DNA from: Cryphonectria parasitica EP155
Lineage: Eukaryota > Ascomycota > Sordariomycetes > Diaporthales > Cryphonectriaceae
DNA length: 64,000 nucleotides
Assembly (NCBI RefSeq): GCF_011745365.1
Contig: NW_024468912.1
Span: 3,224,001 to 3,288,000, forward strand
Direction: 5' to 3'
Below, in pieces: positions 11,901 through 23,678 of this stretch (positions are counted from its first letter, which is position 1; each line of letters opens with the position of its first letter). A program made the position numbers and the translations under genes. The notes beneath the pieces are model-generated. The model was not told the origin of the DNA and searched no databases. It saw only the letters and a program-made list of their open reading frames with translations.

Positions 11901-12046
11901 CCGGAGTCGCCATCAAGGTCGACAAGATGACCGCCAAGATCTGGCTGGAGGACCTGGAGGTCGAGTGCAACCACAAGGCCTTTGGTGATCGCGTGCGCAG
12001 CGTCGTCGAGCGGGCGGTGGAAACTATCGCGCCGCTGACTGACTAA
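8987..12046 (+). CDS. ysh1: Endoribonuclease YSH1/CPSF-73, mRNA 3'-end processing
   Basis: Zinc-dependent endonuclease of the cleavage and polyadenylation factor that cuts pre-mRNA before poly(A) addition in the nucleus. Exons are 8987-9139, 9202-9299, 9687-10818 and 10880-12046, giving 849 residues. The metallo-beta-lactamase core shows [25 protein letters not shown], the metal motif [31 protein letters not shown] and TESTYG. The beta-CASP part has [19 protein letters not shown] and [14 protein letters not shown]. The last exon opens with [14 protein letters not shown], followed by the C-terminal CPF-binding region, which carries an acidic stretch ([13 protein letters not shown]). Intron 2 is 387 nt, unusually long here, and splits the first His codon of HFHVDH. 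Gln replaces the more usual Ile in LDAGxHPAY. Confidence 0.96.
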
Positions 12047-12825
12047 AGGGAAAGCAGAATGGGAGGCACGGTTCGAGGCTTTTGTTTTCTTATGGGATGG
12101 GAGGGTGGATGATTCGTTGGTATCGGTAGGCATGGAGGATAAATTATATGCTAAGTGATGCGAGGTAGTTCTTTACTATGAACCAATCGATAAGGAAGGC
12201 AGGCTTGCCATTTTTCAACCGTCTTCGTCAGCTCTCGTCCTCATGGTTTGTAGATCTACTCGAGCTCAAAGCCAGACGGATCCCAACCCCACCCCTTTGA
12301 GAATGAGGAGGGGACAGTGTGCGTAGAAACTCGGTATGGCCAACTACTTGCTCACATATGATTGGATGCGATCAGAAAAATCAGCTTGCGGACTTCATAG
12401 CTGCACGGCCACCATCAATAAGTATTTGTGCAGGCCTCGCTCTCTCCCCCTCTCTACATCTAGCTCATTCACTAGCATGCCATAGCGGTACCCACGGCCA
12501 GCTGCAGCAAATGTGCCTGACAGAGTATGAACTCGACATTATTCGATCTTCGAGCAGCCGCTCTATTGTCGACGGTGAGCATCGGGGCTCGTCCATCTAT
12601 AGCAAAGCCAATGTCTCAGCTTCAGCCCCTGCCGTAGGCGACGGCAGTCGCCGAGTGTCTCGACAAAGGCACAGAGGGTGTGGGCCCCAAGATTCTCTGT
12701 GTCTCTTATGCCCATCCTCTCAAGGTCTGAGTCCCTCATGAAGGAGAAAAACAGACGGGGTCTGCCGCACTGTGTTTCTTTTCCCTCAATCATCTTCTCT
12801 CACGTGGTCTTCCTCACTTCTCCTC
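12047..12825. other. Convergent intergenic region, no gene seen
   Basis: Lies between the 3' ends of YSH1 and SEC65. Short frames such as 12319-12741 (+) look random. Two 3' UTRs probably fill part of it. Confidence 0.65.
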
Positions 12826-13767
12826 TCAAGCTTTCCCCTTTCCCTTGCCCTTCTTTTTCTTCCCGGCGCCGTCCTCGCTCACATTCCCGCTCCCGCCAGC
12901 ACCTGCTCCCGGCAACCCAGGCATCCCTCCCATGCCGCCCAACAAGCTCGCCATGTCCATACCAGGCGGCATGCCAGGCATACCCCCCGGCCCAGCCCCG
13001 CCGGCGCCGCCACCACCACCACCCTGCATCTCCTTCATCATGTCCTTGAACAGATTCTCGCTGACCCCGCCGCCGGTCATGGCAGGGCTGTAGTACGGCA
13101 GCATGTCGCCCATCTTCCAGCCCCGCGGGACCGCCGGCCGCGGGTACCCCTTTGACCTCTCGGGCGGGGGCGGGCCACCAGGGATGCGCTCCCAGAGCAC
13201 GGCGCTCTTCTCCGTCGTCGGGTTGTTGCGCAGGTGCTGGGCGACGAGGATGTACAGCTGGTGCTTGTTCTTGACGCCCGCGGCGGCGCCCGCGTCGCCC
13301 TTGAGCTGCACCTTGACCCGGCCCGGGTTGGCCCAGTCGCGCGGGTGCATCTTCTCGGGCTCGAACAGCGTCTGCACCCGCAGGTCGCGGCAGGCGTTGA
13401 CAATCTCCCTCGCCAGCGGGTTCGACACGGCCAGCTCCTTGGGCACGCGCCGGCCCTCGGCGCGCGTGCGCGAGGCGTCAAAGTAGATGGGGTACAGGCA
13501 CTGGAACCCTGCATAGGCCTTGGTCGACGTCGCTGTCGGGATCGAGTAGGAGCCTGCGGCGCCGGCGGTGGGCGGGCCGCTGGACACGGAGGGGATGCGG
13601 CTGGGGTCGAGGATGTGGGATCTTGCGTCTGCTGGTGCAGGCTGTTGCGGCTTGTTGGAGCGCGACCGCAGGATGTCGGTTTCTGCAAAGTCGTCAATGT
13701 CATCCTCTGAAGGGTCCGACATTTCGAGGTCGCTGTCCTCCACTTCTTCTATCCTTGCGTGGGACAT
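12826..13767 (-). CDS. sec65: Signal recognition particle subunit SRP19/Sec65
   Basis: Binds SRP RNA and promotes loading of SRP54 for co-translational targeting to the ER. Single exon, 313 residues. An acidic, disordered N-terminus (IEEVEDSDLEMSDPSEDDID) precedes the SRP19 fold at about 85-200: GFQCLYPIYFDASRTRAEGR, RRVPKELAVSNPLAREIVNA, LFEPEKMHPRDWANPGRVKV and KHQLYILVAQHL. The C-terminus carries the fungal PGGPPPPERSKGYPRP motif, a Gly-rich run and a basic KKKKGKGKGKA tail suited to RNA contact. It is longer than animal SRP19 (about 145 residues) but typical of fungal Sec65. It follows the CCCH gene on the same strand with an 887-bp gap. Confidence 0.93.
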   Translation of the reverse strand: MSHARIEEVEDSDLEMSDPSEDDIDDFAETDILRSRSNKPQQPAPADARSHILDPSRIPSVSSGPPTAGAAGSYSIPTATSTKAYAGFQCLYPIYFDASRTRAEGRRVPKELAVSNPLAREIVNACRDLRVQTLFEPEKMHPRDWANPGRVKVQLKGDAGAAAGVKNKHQLYILVAQHLRNNPTTEKSAVLWERIPGGPPPPERSKGYPRPAVPRGWKMGDMLPYYSPAMTGGGVSENLFKDMMKEMQGGGGGGAGGAGPGGMPGMPPGMDMASLLGGMGGMPGLPGAGAGGSGNVSEDGAGKKKKGKGKGKA

Positions 13768-14654
13768 GATGGCAGTTGTGTGTGCGTGTGTAATTGTCTG
13801 CTGGTGGTTTCCAGATATGTGTCGAGTTATTTTCTTCGGTGCAGGAAGACCAGAGAGTTGGTTTTTGTTGTACTACTGGGCTGTGTCGACCAGGTGAGGT
13901 CAACGTGGAGGAAGTTGAGGTGGGGCTCAGCACTTTCTAGCTAGGATCTACACAAGCTCAAGCTTTCTCTTTTCTGCTTTCCACCACTGTGGGGTAGCAG
14001 GGTACTTGAGCTAGTTTGGGGGGGGCGGGGGGCCTATAGCATGCTGGCAAGTTAGGGGCACATGGGCAGTACAGGTATCAATGATGACTTTGGCAAGGCA
14101 AAATTCGAGCATCTTGACTCGAAACTAGATCTGAGCTCACCACCTTTTCCAGGTGAGACGCAAGGTACAGCTCTAGCAATTATGAGCAATTGTGCTAAGC
14201 ACTTTAAATGTTGGTGAAATGATTCAAAAGAAACAAAAGTTGCAAAATCAATTACAGATCTCCCGCCACCTTTCATCCACCATGTTTGTCACTATGATTG
14301 ATAGCTTTTTCTTCCAATAAAAAAAATTACAGCCTCGTTTTCCTGTCGAGTCCTGCGAAGAGGAGCGAAGAATGAAACAAAAAAGGGTACCAAAGAGGAA
14401 GCCGGGGGAGATAAAACAAGAGAGGTTATCACTCATTCTCCATCATAGTCAGACCAATGCTCATCGCTCGCTGAGTTTGGTGTGCTTCAACTAAACATTT
14501 GACACAAAACATCCTCACATCTTAAAAGCTGTCGCTGCTGTTGTTTCGGGTTCCCCAGCTGACTCAGAACTAGCCTCATCAGAAAGGATGAGAAAAAGAT
14601 ATAACCCATAAATTGATACTAATTTCAGTGCCTCCGAGACTGGCTGGGTCGGTA
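13768..14654. other. Intergenic region, no gene seen
   Basis: Promoter side of SEC65 and 3' flank of the CCCH gene. It has a G-rich run at 14020-14031 and a short A tract near 14320. No supported coding frame. Confidence 0.6.
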
Positions 14655-16717
14655 CTACTCGTCGTCCGAATACTGGTAAGTGGGCCGGAACTTGGTACCG
14701 GGCGGGTGCTCCCACGTCTTGAACTTGCAGTATGGATGCATGCACTGGCCGTCACGGGTGCTGGGGCACTGTTTGAACGGTCAGTCTGTTCCTCACACGA
14801 CGCTCTCATCTGACAACAAGTACGTAAGTTGGGGGGGGGGGGGGGGGGGCTTACATGATGACCGTAGATGCAATCCCCGACATCGCAGTCCTGACCGTTC
14901 GTGCAAGGGTTGAGCCGCGCCAGAAACGCAATGGCAGTCTTCTCCGCCTCGGTGGGTCGGTATTTGTGTTCGAAACAGCACGCGTCACCTTTGGCGCAGG
15001 GTCCCCGAAGGTAATGGTTGTTGCAGAGTTTGTTGTTGTCTTTTCGTTTCTTGATATTGTCCAGAGCACTCTGGTTCACCTCAAGAGGAGGATCCAGGCC
15101 GCGCGGCCCGGGGTTCCAAGGATTCGGCTTCTCGCGCCGCACCACGGCCGCCTTGGTCTGCTTGGGCGGGAAGGGGAGAGTAATTTGGGGCGGCGGTGTC
15201 GCACTCTTGATCGCCGTGGCATACGACGACGGGATGCCTCCGTTGGTTCCGTTGGCTCCATTCGCTCCGTTTGATTTATCTGTTCCATTTGCCGAGCTGA
15301 CCCCACTGTGCTTTCTACTGACAGTCGTGGCAGACGGTGGCGGCAGCGGTGTCATTCCGGCGACGACTGCCGGTGACGCCATCGGAGAAAGCGTCGGGTC
15401 TGACAGGCGTCGGTCGACGAGCTTCTCGGCACGGAACAATTCTTTGTTGAGGTTGAGAATGTTGAGGTTCGTAGCCCGCAGGTCCCTATGCGTCGGGACT
15501 CCTTCGAGTATGGTGACACGCTGACGGGTTTCCGTGTCGCGGATGATTTCGTCCAGGAAGGAAGCATATCCTGAGTCGTGGGATATCGCAAGCACAATCT
15601 GTTTACAATTATGGTTGCGAAGATGCCACCTGATAGCCTCTGTGATCTGGTTGTCAGTGGTGTACAGCCCGCGCGGAGATGCCCCAGCTCAGATGGATAG
15701 ACAGACACATCACTTACCTTTTATTTTGGTATCGGTCCGCTCTTTTCCTGGACCAACATCAATAAAATCAAAGGATGCCATACCCTGAGTAAATCCTAAA
15801 GTAAAATCCTTGAAAGTGGTCTCGCTCTCGACGGTGCCACTTGCCCTGGTGATCATTGCCAGTCCCGAGAGATTGGCGATGAACCTGGTGATAACCTCGA
15901 ACTGGCCGGTCTGGTCATGGCATTCTCTGAGGATGGCATTTCTCAGGGTATAGGCGGCATGCTTTCCGCCTTCCATACCTCTTTCTATGTATTGCTTTTG
16001 AAACTACAGGCGGGTTGGTTAGCCCATCCATAGTGTTTGTTCACATAACCAATGTGCAAGTAGAGCGGTCGGCTGGATACGAGGTTGAAGAAGAAGAAGG
16101 AGACGAAGTCAGACCATAGCCAAACCATCAGACACTTACATGACAACCATCGCCATCAATCAAGACGACAACGTAAGGATTGTAATTCTGGGCAAGTCTC
16201 AGCGCCAGTGCTCCACCTTTTCGGAGCTCATGTATACCTTCAAATGATCATTTGCCGTGGACATGTAATCGATTGAACGCTGCAGCTCATCCACCTGCTG
16301 CTGAAAAACCCGCCTAGATTTTGTGGCATCGGCCAGGTCGAGGTTGGCATCTCTAATCTGTTCTCGCAGCAGTTCGTTTTCTGCTCGGAGGGCCGTCTCG
16401 GTACGTTCAGAATAAATCAGGAGGTCCTAGAAGAAGAGAGTGTCCAGATACCAGTCAGCACCATGTCTCGTGACGTCCGACCGACACGGGTCGTAGCAGA
16501 ATGTGGGTTGAGGGAAGCAGGGGGTTGGAGGAGGAAGGGGAGCAGGTAGTGCTGTTGGTGCTGGTGCTGGTGTTGGTAGGAGCTTGGGTGGGCACGAGGA
16601 CAGGCGACATGCCTTGATCAGTTTATCGTGGGCGTCGCGCTGTATCTGCATCTGCTGAAACCTCGTGGCGAAGTCATAGTAAGGGCCTCCATTGGCCTCC
16701 ATGATTTCGCGGTCCAT
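14655..16717 (-). CDS. CCCH zinc-finger protein with coiled coil and NYN-like domain
   Basis: Member of a fungal family of CCCH zinc-finger proteins whose function I do not know. Exons on the minus strand are 16717-16613, 16426-16238, 16187-16140, 16003-15718, 15639-14855 and 14768-14655; total 508 residues. Order: short N-terminus; coiled coil about 30-95 (ALRAENELLREQIRDANLDL); a domain about 100-260 opening NPYVVVLIDGDG and including RTDTKIKEAIRWHL and VLAISHDSGYASFL; a low-complexity linker; then zinc-finger-like Cys/His clusters, CNNHYLRGPCAKGDACCFEH and CTNGQDCDVGDCIYGHHCP, and a last exon with GQCMHPYCKFKTWEHPPGTK. Acidic residues Asp109, Asp205 and Asp231 sit where NYN/PIN nucleases keep metal ligands; this is my inference. 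Intron 1 (16612-16427) has a GC donor. The start at 16717 was chosen because an upstream in-frame GTG is not a start; Met at 16702 is an alternative. Confidence 0.87.
14831..14849. repeat. G19 homopolymer in the last intron of the CCCH gene
   Basis: Nineteen G on the + strand give C19 in the transcript, starting right after the GTAAG donor of the 86-nt intron 14854-14769. Long homopolymers like this are also error-prone in sequencing, so the count is approximate. Confidence 0.9.
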
Positions 16718-18711
16718 GAGAGACCCTGCTCTCTTGCTCTCTCTCTCCACAGGTGTAATAGCTGTCAGGCGATAGCAGCGCAGAGAAAAGGGTGGTGAGA
16801 GTTTGGATGGGGAGGGAGGTTTGCAAGAACGGGAGCAGATAGCCCGTGTAGTATTAAAAAGCTGAACTCAAAGCTGGGAGGGAAAGGTTGAGGGTTGACC
16901 AGGAAGAAGGTTCTAATGTGCACCGTAATCCCAGCAGCAGCAGCAACAGCAGGCCTTTGGTGCACAGCTGATCCCGCGCCCTATGAAATGGCGGGTTAGC
17001 GTTTGGTGCGGCGTACGTTGTAAGCTGTAGCAGAACCCTCCTCAGCACAATACTTGTCTCCGAAGCTCTTCGGGGTCGTCTGAAGTAGAAAAGAAAAAGA
17101 AGAAAAAATCCAAAAGTCAGGACGAATTGCTCTTAACCAGTGCAACTTCTTCGATGAGCCAAAAGCCGTGGTGGGAGCGGATTTGTTCGTTTTTATAATT
17201 TGAGGACAGCATAAAACCAAGTCACGTCTGCTACTTGCTTCTTCTCCCGCGATGTGACTGAACGACGTACCCACTGTCGGCAGCTTGCAGCACTGAACGG
17301 CCTCGCGACATTTTTTTTTTTTTAAATAGTGGGGAAGCGGTATACAATTCCCTCCACGTTCCAGGGCGTCAACGACAACCTCAACAGCGTTCAGGGTCGC
17401 GCAAGGACCTCTGGGTCACACTGGGTGTGGATTACGAGCGGGGGCTTGAACGGCAGGGGAGCGAGAGAGATCCAGGAAGTGGAGAAGCCGGCTCGCAGCC
17501 GGAAGCCAATCACGACGTGGTGTATGCGCTGGCTAGCATTCATCCACTGATGTGTGTCCAGGTTTAGATTTGGTGGCTTTGAAGAACGCATATGCCTTAC
17601 GAATCTAATTGCGATCCTCTGCAGGTTGCAGACTGCAAGGTGACAGCACTTTGCATCCGACCCGACGGTCGCCACCACGATCCGGCTCTCTCTGTCTCTG
17701 TCTCGTTCTCTTCTTCCTTTATCGATGATGGTGGTGGTTGGGGAAATTCTCAATGCTGTTCTCATAACTGATGTAGATGATTTGTCTTGAAGTATACACC
17801 CTCTGTGGACACGGCCCAAGCTCGAGGTCACGAACTCGGCTCATCGGTGATGACTGTACCTGCGCACTGGGTTCACATGGCTGACTGAGATCCCGAACTT
17901 GGGACAACACCTTCCTGCAGCTCGGGCTTCCTTGCAGGCACTTAACTTTCTGCTCATGCAATGTCCCTCAGCCACGCCCGACTGCCCCAGCCGCTGTCGT
18001 GCAACCACACAAGTCCTACGTCTTGCCCAACAACGGCCAATGGGAGCACTGGGACCACACGACACTCCGGCCGAACCTTGCCTCAATGGGCTGCTGAGGT
18101 GCCATGCCGGTGGCGTTCATCGCACGAAAGTGTGTGGTGGAGGTCCAGGTGTGGGTGGATGTTAACAGGTTCTCCCGGCGACCATTGATTAGCGATGGCT
18201 AATACCACCCTCGTCCTGGTTCCAACTGGCCTAGCTCGATATAGAGAGCTAGAGGCTCGACTATAGGCTTTCATAGATCACGGCGCGGGACGGACGATGT
18301 CTCACTAGTATTTCATCCGCAGCAAACCATAGGCCTTCCTTGCCCTGAATCTCTCAGCTAGATTCGATTGGTGACCAGACACGTGAGATTCTTGGAGTAG
18401 AGGTCGCCAAGCTCTTCGCATGGCTGCTTGTGGACGAGAGGGGGGGGGCTTGGCATTTCCTTCCAGTACTCACCAACTCGACATATACTGAAGTTTGTTC
18501 CAACTTTCACAGGCTTGAACGGTGTACACACTCGATGGTGAACCATGCCATCACAAACTACTCTATGGAAGTCTTCCCGAATTCTTGCAGGCCCCAAAGG
18601 AAGTAAGCCCAAATCGCCGCTATGGCCGCTGCAGTAACATTTGTGGCCCGGTCATAAGTAATATTCCAAGTATGTATTGACGAGATCTTCCTAAAGCATT
18701 TGGTTTTGTTT
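16718..18711. other. 2 kb intergenic region, no gene supported
   Basis: Upstream of the CCCH gene and downstream of the NLR gene. The frames at 17391-17831 (-), 17899-18165 (+) and 18358-18612 (-) show no family signal or start context that I trust. Polypurine/polypyrimidine patches occur (17085-17110, T12 near 17311). Confidence 0.6.
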
Positions 18712-21700
18712 CTAGCTCCTGTAGCCTATGCCTACTCGTCCGCGCCGCGGATTGAAACTTCCACCACTGTCCGTGATCTCCAGTCCGCGCCTAATCACAG
18801 CCAGTTCCGACTGCTTGGCAAACACGATCTCTCCAGACCTACCGATGCCGAAGAGAAGCTGCCTGTGGCCTACAGCTACCCAGTCGTTGGGCATGAAGAA
18901 GTGGCGCACCAGAGACTCTCCCAACGGCGCGCCGTTCTCTGGTGCATGCAAGTCGACGGAGGCGATCCAATGGTCTGTCGTGTACACAATCATTCGGGCC
19001 CCAAATCCCCCGATGACCAGCTCGATCTGCTCGGCTACATCTCCGTCGAGTTGATGGACTGGCATTGGGCTGCTGGATACTGGGTCCAGGTCTCTGCTGT
19101 CCCAAATCTGGACCGCCGAGAATGGTCCGTGGCTGTGTGGTCCAGCTGGACCATGAGATTGGGGTGCCATAGACACCGTAGCGATATAAGGCGTGTGATG
19201 CAGTGAGACTAGACGGTCGAAGCTGACCTCGGCTGCCATGGAGACTGTGCTCAGGAGTCGCAGGTCCGACCAAGAATAAACCTCGAAGTGGGACTTGGAA
19301 ATGCGAAGAATACACTCCGCCTGGCTTGGGTGGCTCAACCACTGGCTCTCCCGGTCCGCTTCAAGCCGTGGTCTCGAAGTAACGACCTCATTGGAAAAGG
19401 CGCTCAATGTGTCGAGGTTCTCGTAGGACAAAAGAAGTCTTGAATGCTTGCCCGAAAGGATGACCCCTCGGAGAGTATCTCTGCCATGCTCAGCCGCTTT
19501 GATCTCCATAAATGGGCAACCGGCATCCCAAGAGATCTGTTGTCTTGACACATTGCGCCGCAGTACCTTTCGTGAGGTGACCAAACTTGATCGGTCGCAA
19601 CATGTCAACACGGATGCTTCTTGATCAAAATGAAGTATGCTTATCGGGCAGTCGCGGTTCTGAACAAAGATCTGTTGAAACAGCGGCTCGCCGTTCGCCG
19701 GGATGTCGCAAGCATAGACGCAGCCCTCAATCGTAGCGTAAAAGACAGCGCCAGACATTTTGCAGCACGTGATTGCTGTGATCTCGACGTCTTTCCTCGT
19801 GTGGTGTTCCAGCTCCTGAGACATTGCTGAGGCAATGATAGTATCACTGCGCTTTTCGTCTTTGTAATCGGCTCGCGGGAGTACGGTCGGCTGCCAAACC
19901 CGACATTGCTGCCCGCGGATCTCGATGAGTCGAGAATTGTCGAAGGTTAAAGCTAAGGCTTTTGGAGCGATTGGTGCATCCAGTCTTATTCGGGACAGCG
20001 GTCGCAAGGTCTCAAAATCAAATAGGGTGAGGTTGCCGTGAGAGTCAACGCCAGCAAGTGTGCGGCCGTTGGGAGCCGAGGCGATGAGATTGATATTAGC
20101 ACCCTCGACCGCCGCAATTGCCTCACCACTGGTAGTGTCGTAGACAACGAGATCCCCATCAGTATATGCTGCCGCCAGTAGACTTGTTCCAATGGCGTGG
20201 CTGAAACTGATGCTCGCAACCGTAGTTACACCTTCAGCCAAATTATGGGAGCCGTAGGCAGCGATCGACCCTGTCTCCTTCTCATATATATCGTGAATAC
20301 GATTTTCAAGGTAGTCCCAAAGTACGATGTTTTCTCCTTGGTATATGACGGACAAAAGGCTTGTAGCCGAGCCAAGAGCTATTGTCGTTGGCGAACGAGA
20401 CTGCATTCTTTCTTCGAGATCCGTTGTCCAAGTGGCTGGCTCCCCATGAAGAAGCGTCTGCCCGAACATGTCGAACTCAATCAACTGATTCTTTCTCGTA
20501 GCCACTCGTAGAATTGTATCCTCTTCTGAAAACTGCATAGCCAAACAGAGCGAGGATATTTCGAGGTTGGTAATTTGCTGCCCGTCTGCCGTTGTCCATA
20601 TTTTCAGGGAATTTCCTCCGGCCGAAGCTAAGTATTGACCGCTGCCCGCAAAAGCCAGGCACCACACTGGCTCTCCATGAGATAGACTGTACATCTCATC
20701 AAAAATAGAGTCGCCATATACCTTCAAATCTCCATGAACATTCATCATGCCCACAGCAAAAAACCCCAGGCCGACTGCGATTGCGTTCGGCCTCATCCCT
20801 TGTGGATATGATATTGTGGTAAGGCAATCATCCCAACCTCGAGTAGATAGACCCAAAATCTTCAGTCCCCGGTATGGATGAGAGAATTGCTGGCGGATAG
20901 CCGAGTCTGGTGGACAGAAGGGCGGTATAAGACGATGGATGGACTTGGGAGACGACTGAAGCTGGCCGGCGAACTTGGTCACTATGTGGATCAGGTCATT
21001 GCCCCATCTCTTTAAAATTTTTAACCTTTCCTTGTCCTCAGCCAGTGCTATTGGTGTTGAATGTGTTGTCTGGTCGACAAGCGCGCCGATAGTTTTCCCA
21101 GCCTGAAAGACTGCATGAAGGTTGCCACGAGTAGCATTGACCTCGACCCATCGTAGAACAGTTCCGTCCGTGAAAAATTGTGATAAAAGCCTCAGAATGT
21201 CCTCGTCAGCTGTAGGCAACATGTTCACGTGTTGGAAGACATAGATAGAGGCGTAAGCGGTGAAAGGGTGTTCCTGAAACGCCATTGGCGGTGAACTCGA
21301 GCCTCGAGGAATCTGGCTGATTCGAGGCTCTAATTTGAGCCGTCTCAGACGAGATATATAGTCGAAGGAATTGTGCATAGTTCTGCTCGTACAACCCGGC
21401 TTGAACCTGCCTAGTATGGGTGTGCTGCCAGTGATGAAAAATTCGAGACAAACTTTAGCCAGACGGCGATGGCCTTCTACCTTTGACACAATGAACTCCG
21501 AGTTAAGGCGTCCGTCCGTGAGGAACTCCCTTGCCGTCGAGTGGATGAGCTGGACTTTATTATGAGCGTCCACATGGATGACATTGCCACAGCATTTCGC
21601 AATGGCTCGCTCGAAAACGTCGATTCTGTCGTCAAGATCCAACTCAATAGGTGCCTGAAGCTCGAAGGTTGACATAGGCCGGAAGGCATAGGTTGTCCAC

Positions 21701-23678
21701 GTAATGATGGCTTTTGCGAGATCTTTGCCGAATCGTAATTTCGCCATGTCATTTAGAAGCTTGGAGTATAGAGCATCCATATTGGATGGAACACTCTCTA
21801 ATACTGCTTCCATTTCCCTCTCACTCGTGACGTCGCGCAGCTCTGAGCAGATTAATGAAGCCCATAGAAAGGAGCCCCCAGAGTTTTGGGCGATCTGAGA
21901 CGCTATTTCTGTGCCAGTCGGCCACTTTTCTGAAGACGGGCAAGGTAAGAGGCTGAGGTTTGACTCGAGCAAAAGACTTATGTCCCCCATGCTGTCCTTG
22001 ACCGATATTGTCTGCCTGATGACCTCGATCCGAGAGCCCATCCTGCTCATATGTGCCTCCACGAGATCTCGTGATGTTATGAGCACGGATAAAGGCCATT
22101 GCTCCTGCATGCGCGTCAGGAAGCCCATCACCTCCCTACTGTTCTCGCATTCATCCAAAGAATCGATAATCCAGAACTGTGGTCGATGTAGCCTGATCTT
22201 GAGGATGGCAGAGAAGTATACTTTTCCCCAGGTCGCAATGGAATCAAATTGGTTGATCGGAGAGTTATTTTCCCATGAAGAGAGCTCCTGGAGTCTTGAA
22301 AGTATTTCAGGATGCAGCATAGCCATCTGCAAGGCCATGGACCGAAGGAACACGCTGGTGTTGGACTTAGTCCTGTCGGATTTTTGGAAGAAGTAGAAGC
22401 AGCAGTCTTTCTTTGTAGTCCGCATATCATTAACAATGTGGCCAGCCAAAACGCTCTTCCCCTGGCCCGGACGACCGCGCAGCCATAGTAGAGAAGAGTC
22501 TAAAGACTGCTTCCAGGATTGATACCAGTCTTTCCCCGTAAGCCATTCGCAGGATCCAGGGGTTCTAAGGGCATCTTGCGCCATAATGTCGTCCTCTGAT
22601 GCATTCGCAATGCCTAGATATCTCTCCAAAGTTGCTAGGTCTTGTTGCGCCACGTTGCGCCTGCGAATTAGCGCTGTGTCACGATGTGATGAGACGATAG
22701 TGGCCAAGGCGTTTCGAACGGTGATGAAAGCCGGATCACTCGGCGAGTTGAACATGGCGACGTGGCGATGATTTGCATCGAGCAAAGTTCTTCGCTCGTT
22801 TGGCAGATTCATGACGGCGCTTGTCTTCTCGACAATCATGGCTTTTACCGGTCCAATATTCATTGGCCTGGTCTCGTAGAAGGACATGAGCTGAATCTTG
22901 TGCGCAAGTCGGGGAAACTCTTCGTTGATAGACTGTAGCATTGGTGATTGCGGCAACAGGTCGTCGATGAACGGCCGGCCACCCATAAGTGCTGCTAGGC
23001 GAGCGGCTGTTTGTGCAATGGCAGCGCCCTGATGAGGTGTCCCTAAGAATACGATGGATGCAACGCGGTCGACGATGGGCTGGAACTCAGGTTCGTGGTG
23101 TCCAATGATGTAAGCCTTCTTAACGACGAGCCCACCCATACTGTGGGCAACAAATATCAAGCGAGGCTGGATTTGCAAAGCGTGAGTGGGTGTCAACTAC
23201 CGAAAACATCAAAAGCGCACAATGCTCTTGACATCGTGGACAAATAGCAATGAGCAAGACTCACTGGTGCTCCTCGGTTCATCGATGGAGCGTCTTTGAC
23301 TGCACCAAGCAAGGATCTCGCGAAGTCATGGACGTTGAGGATAGAGGAGGTGCCGATGGCAGATGGATACCCGAAGGTATGTATTCTGACATCGTGAAAA
23401 GCATTGTCCAACGGAAGCCATGTCCCTGGCCAGAAATGTGACGACTTGCTTCCTTTGCTCCAGGTGCTGTGGCTTCCGCCATTGAGCCCATGCACAAACA
23501 CAATATCGGCGACTGCGGCATGTTCTGGCCCGGGATCATGGAGCGTTGTAAGTCCCAAAGGACCTTTGGGCGCAGTCACCTCGTCGTAACCACTTGCACC
23601 ACGTCGTGTCAAGGCGCGGCTGAGAAATGATTTGGTGAAGAGAACCGGGGCTGCGGATTCCTCCCGTTGGGATTTCAT
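18712..23678 (-). CDS. NLR/STAND protein: SesB-like hydrolase, NACHT, WD40-like repeats
   Basis: Fungal NOD-like receptor; such proteins act in heterokaryon incompatibility and probably innate immunity. Exon 1 is 23678-23265 (138 codons), intron 23264-23197 (68 nt, GTGAGT donor, TAG acceptor), exon 2 is 23196-18712; 1632 residues, uninterrupted. The N-terminal alpha/beta hydrolase has GPLGLTTLHDP, the turn VFVHGLNGG, nucleophile elbow AHSMGG (Ser157) and VFLGTPHQGAA. NACHT has Walker A GRPGQGKS at 379-386, Walker B FWIIDSLDEC near 482 and VLITSRDL. From about 960 to the end are diverged WD40-like units (PVWCLAFAGSGQYLASAGG, IVLWDYLE, VVYDTTSGEAIAAVEG). Repeats are not near-identical, unlike fast-evolving HET-type WD40 genes. 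The start was chosen at the first ATG after a leader lacking conserved sequence. It stands head-to-head with the kinase-like gene 1.05 kb away. Confidence 0.92.

Noticed and set aside
11135..12133. 332-residue open frame on - strand
   Set aside because: Antisense shadow of the last YSH1 exon.
16427..16612. Low-complexity Pro/Ala sequence as part of the CCCH protein
   Set aside because: Reading through leads away from the conserved DLLIYSERT segment; splicing joins DKLIK to it directly.
17391..17831. 146-residue open frame on - strand
   Set aside because: No family resemblance, and the flanks lack matching splice signals.
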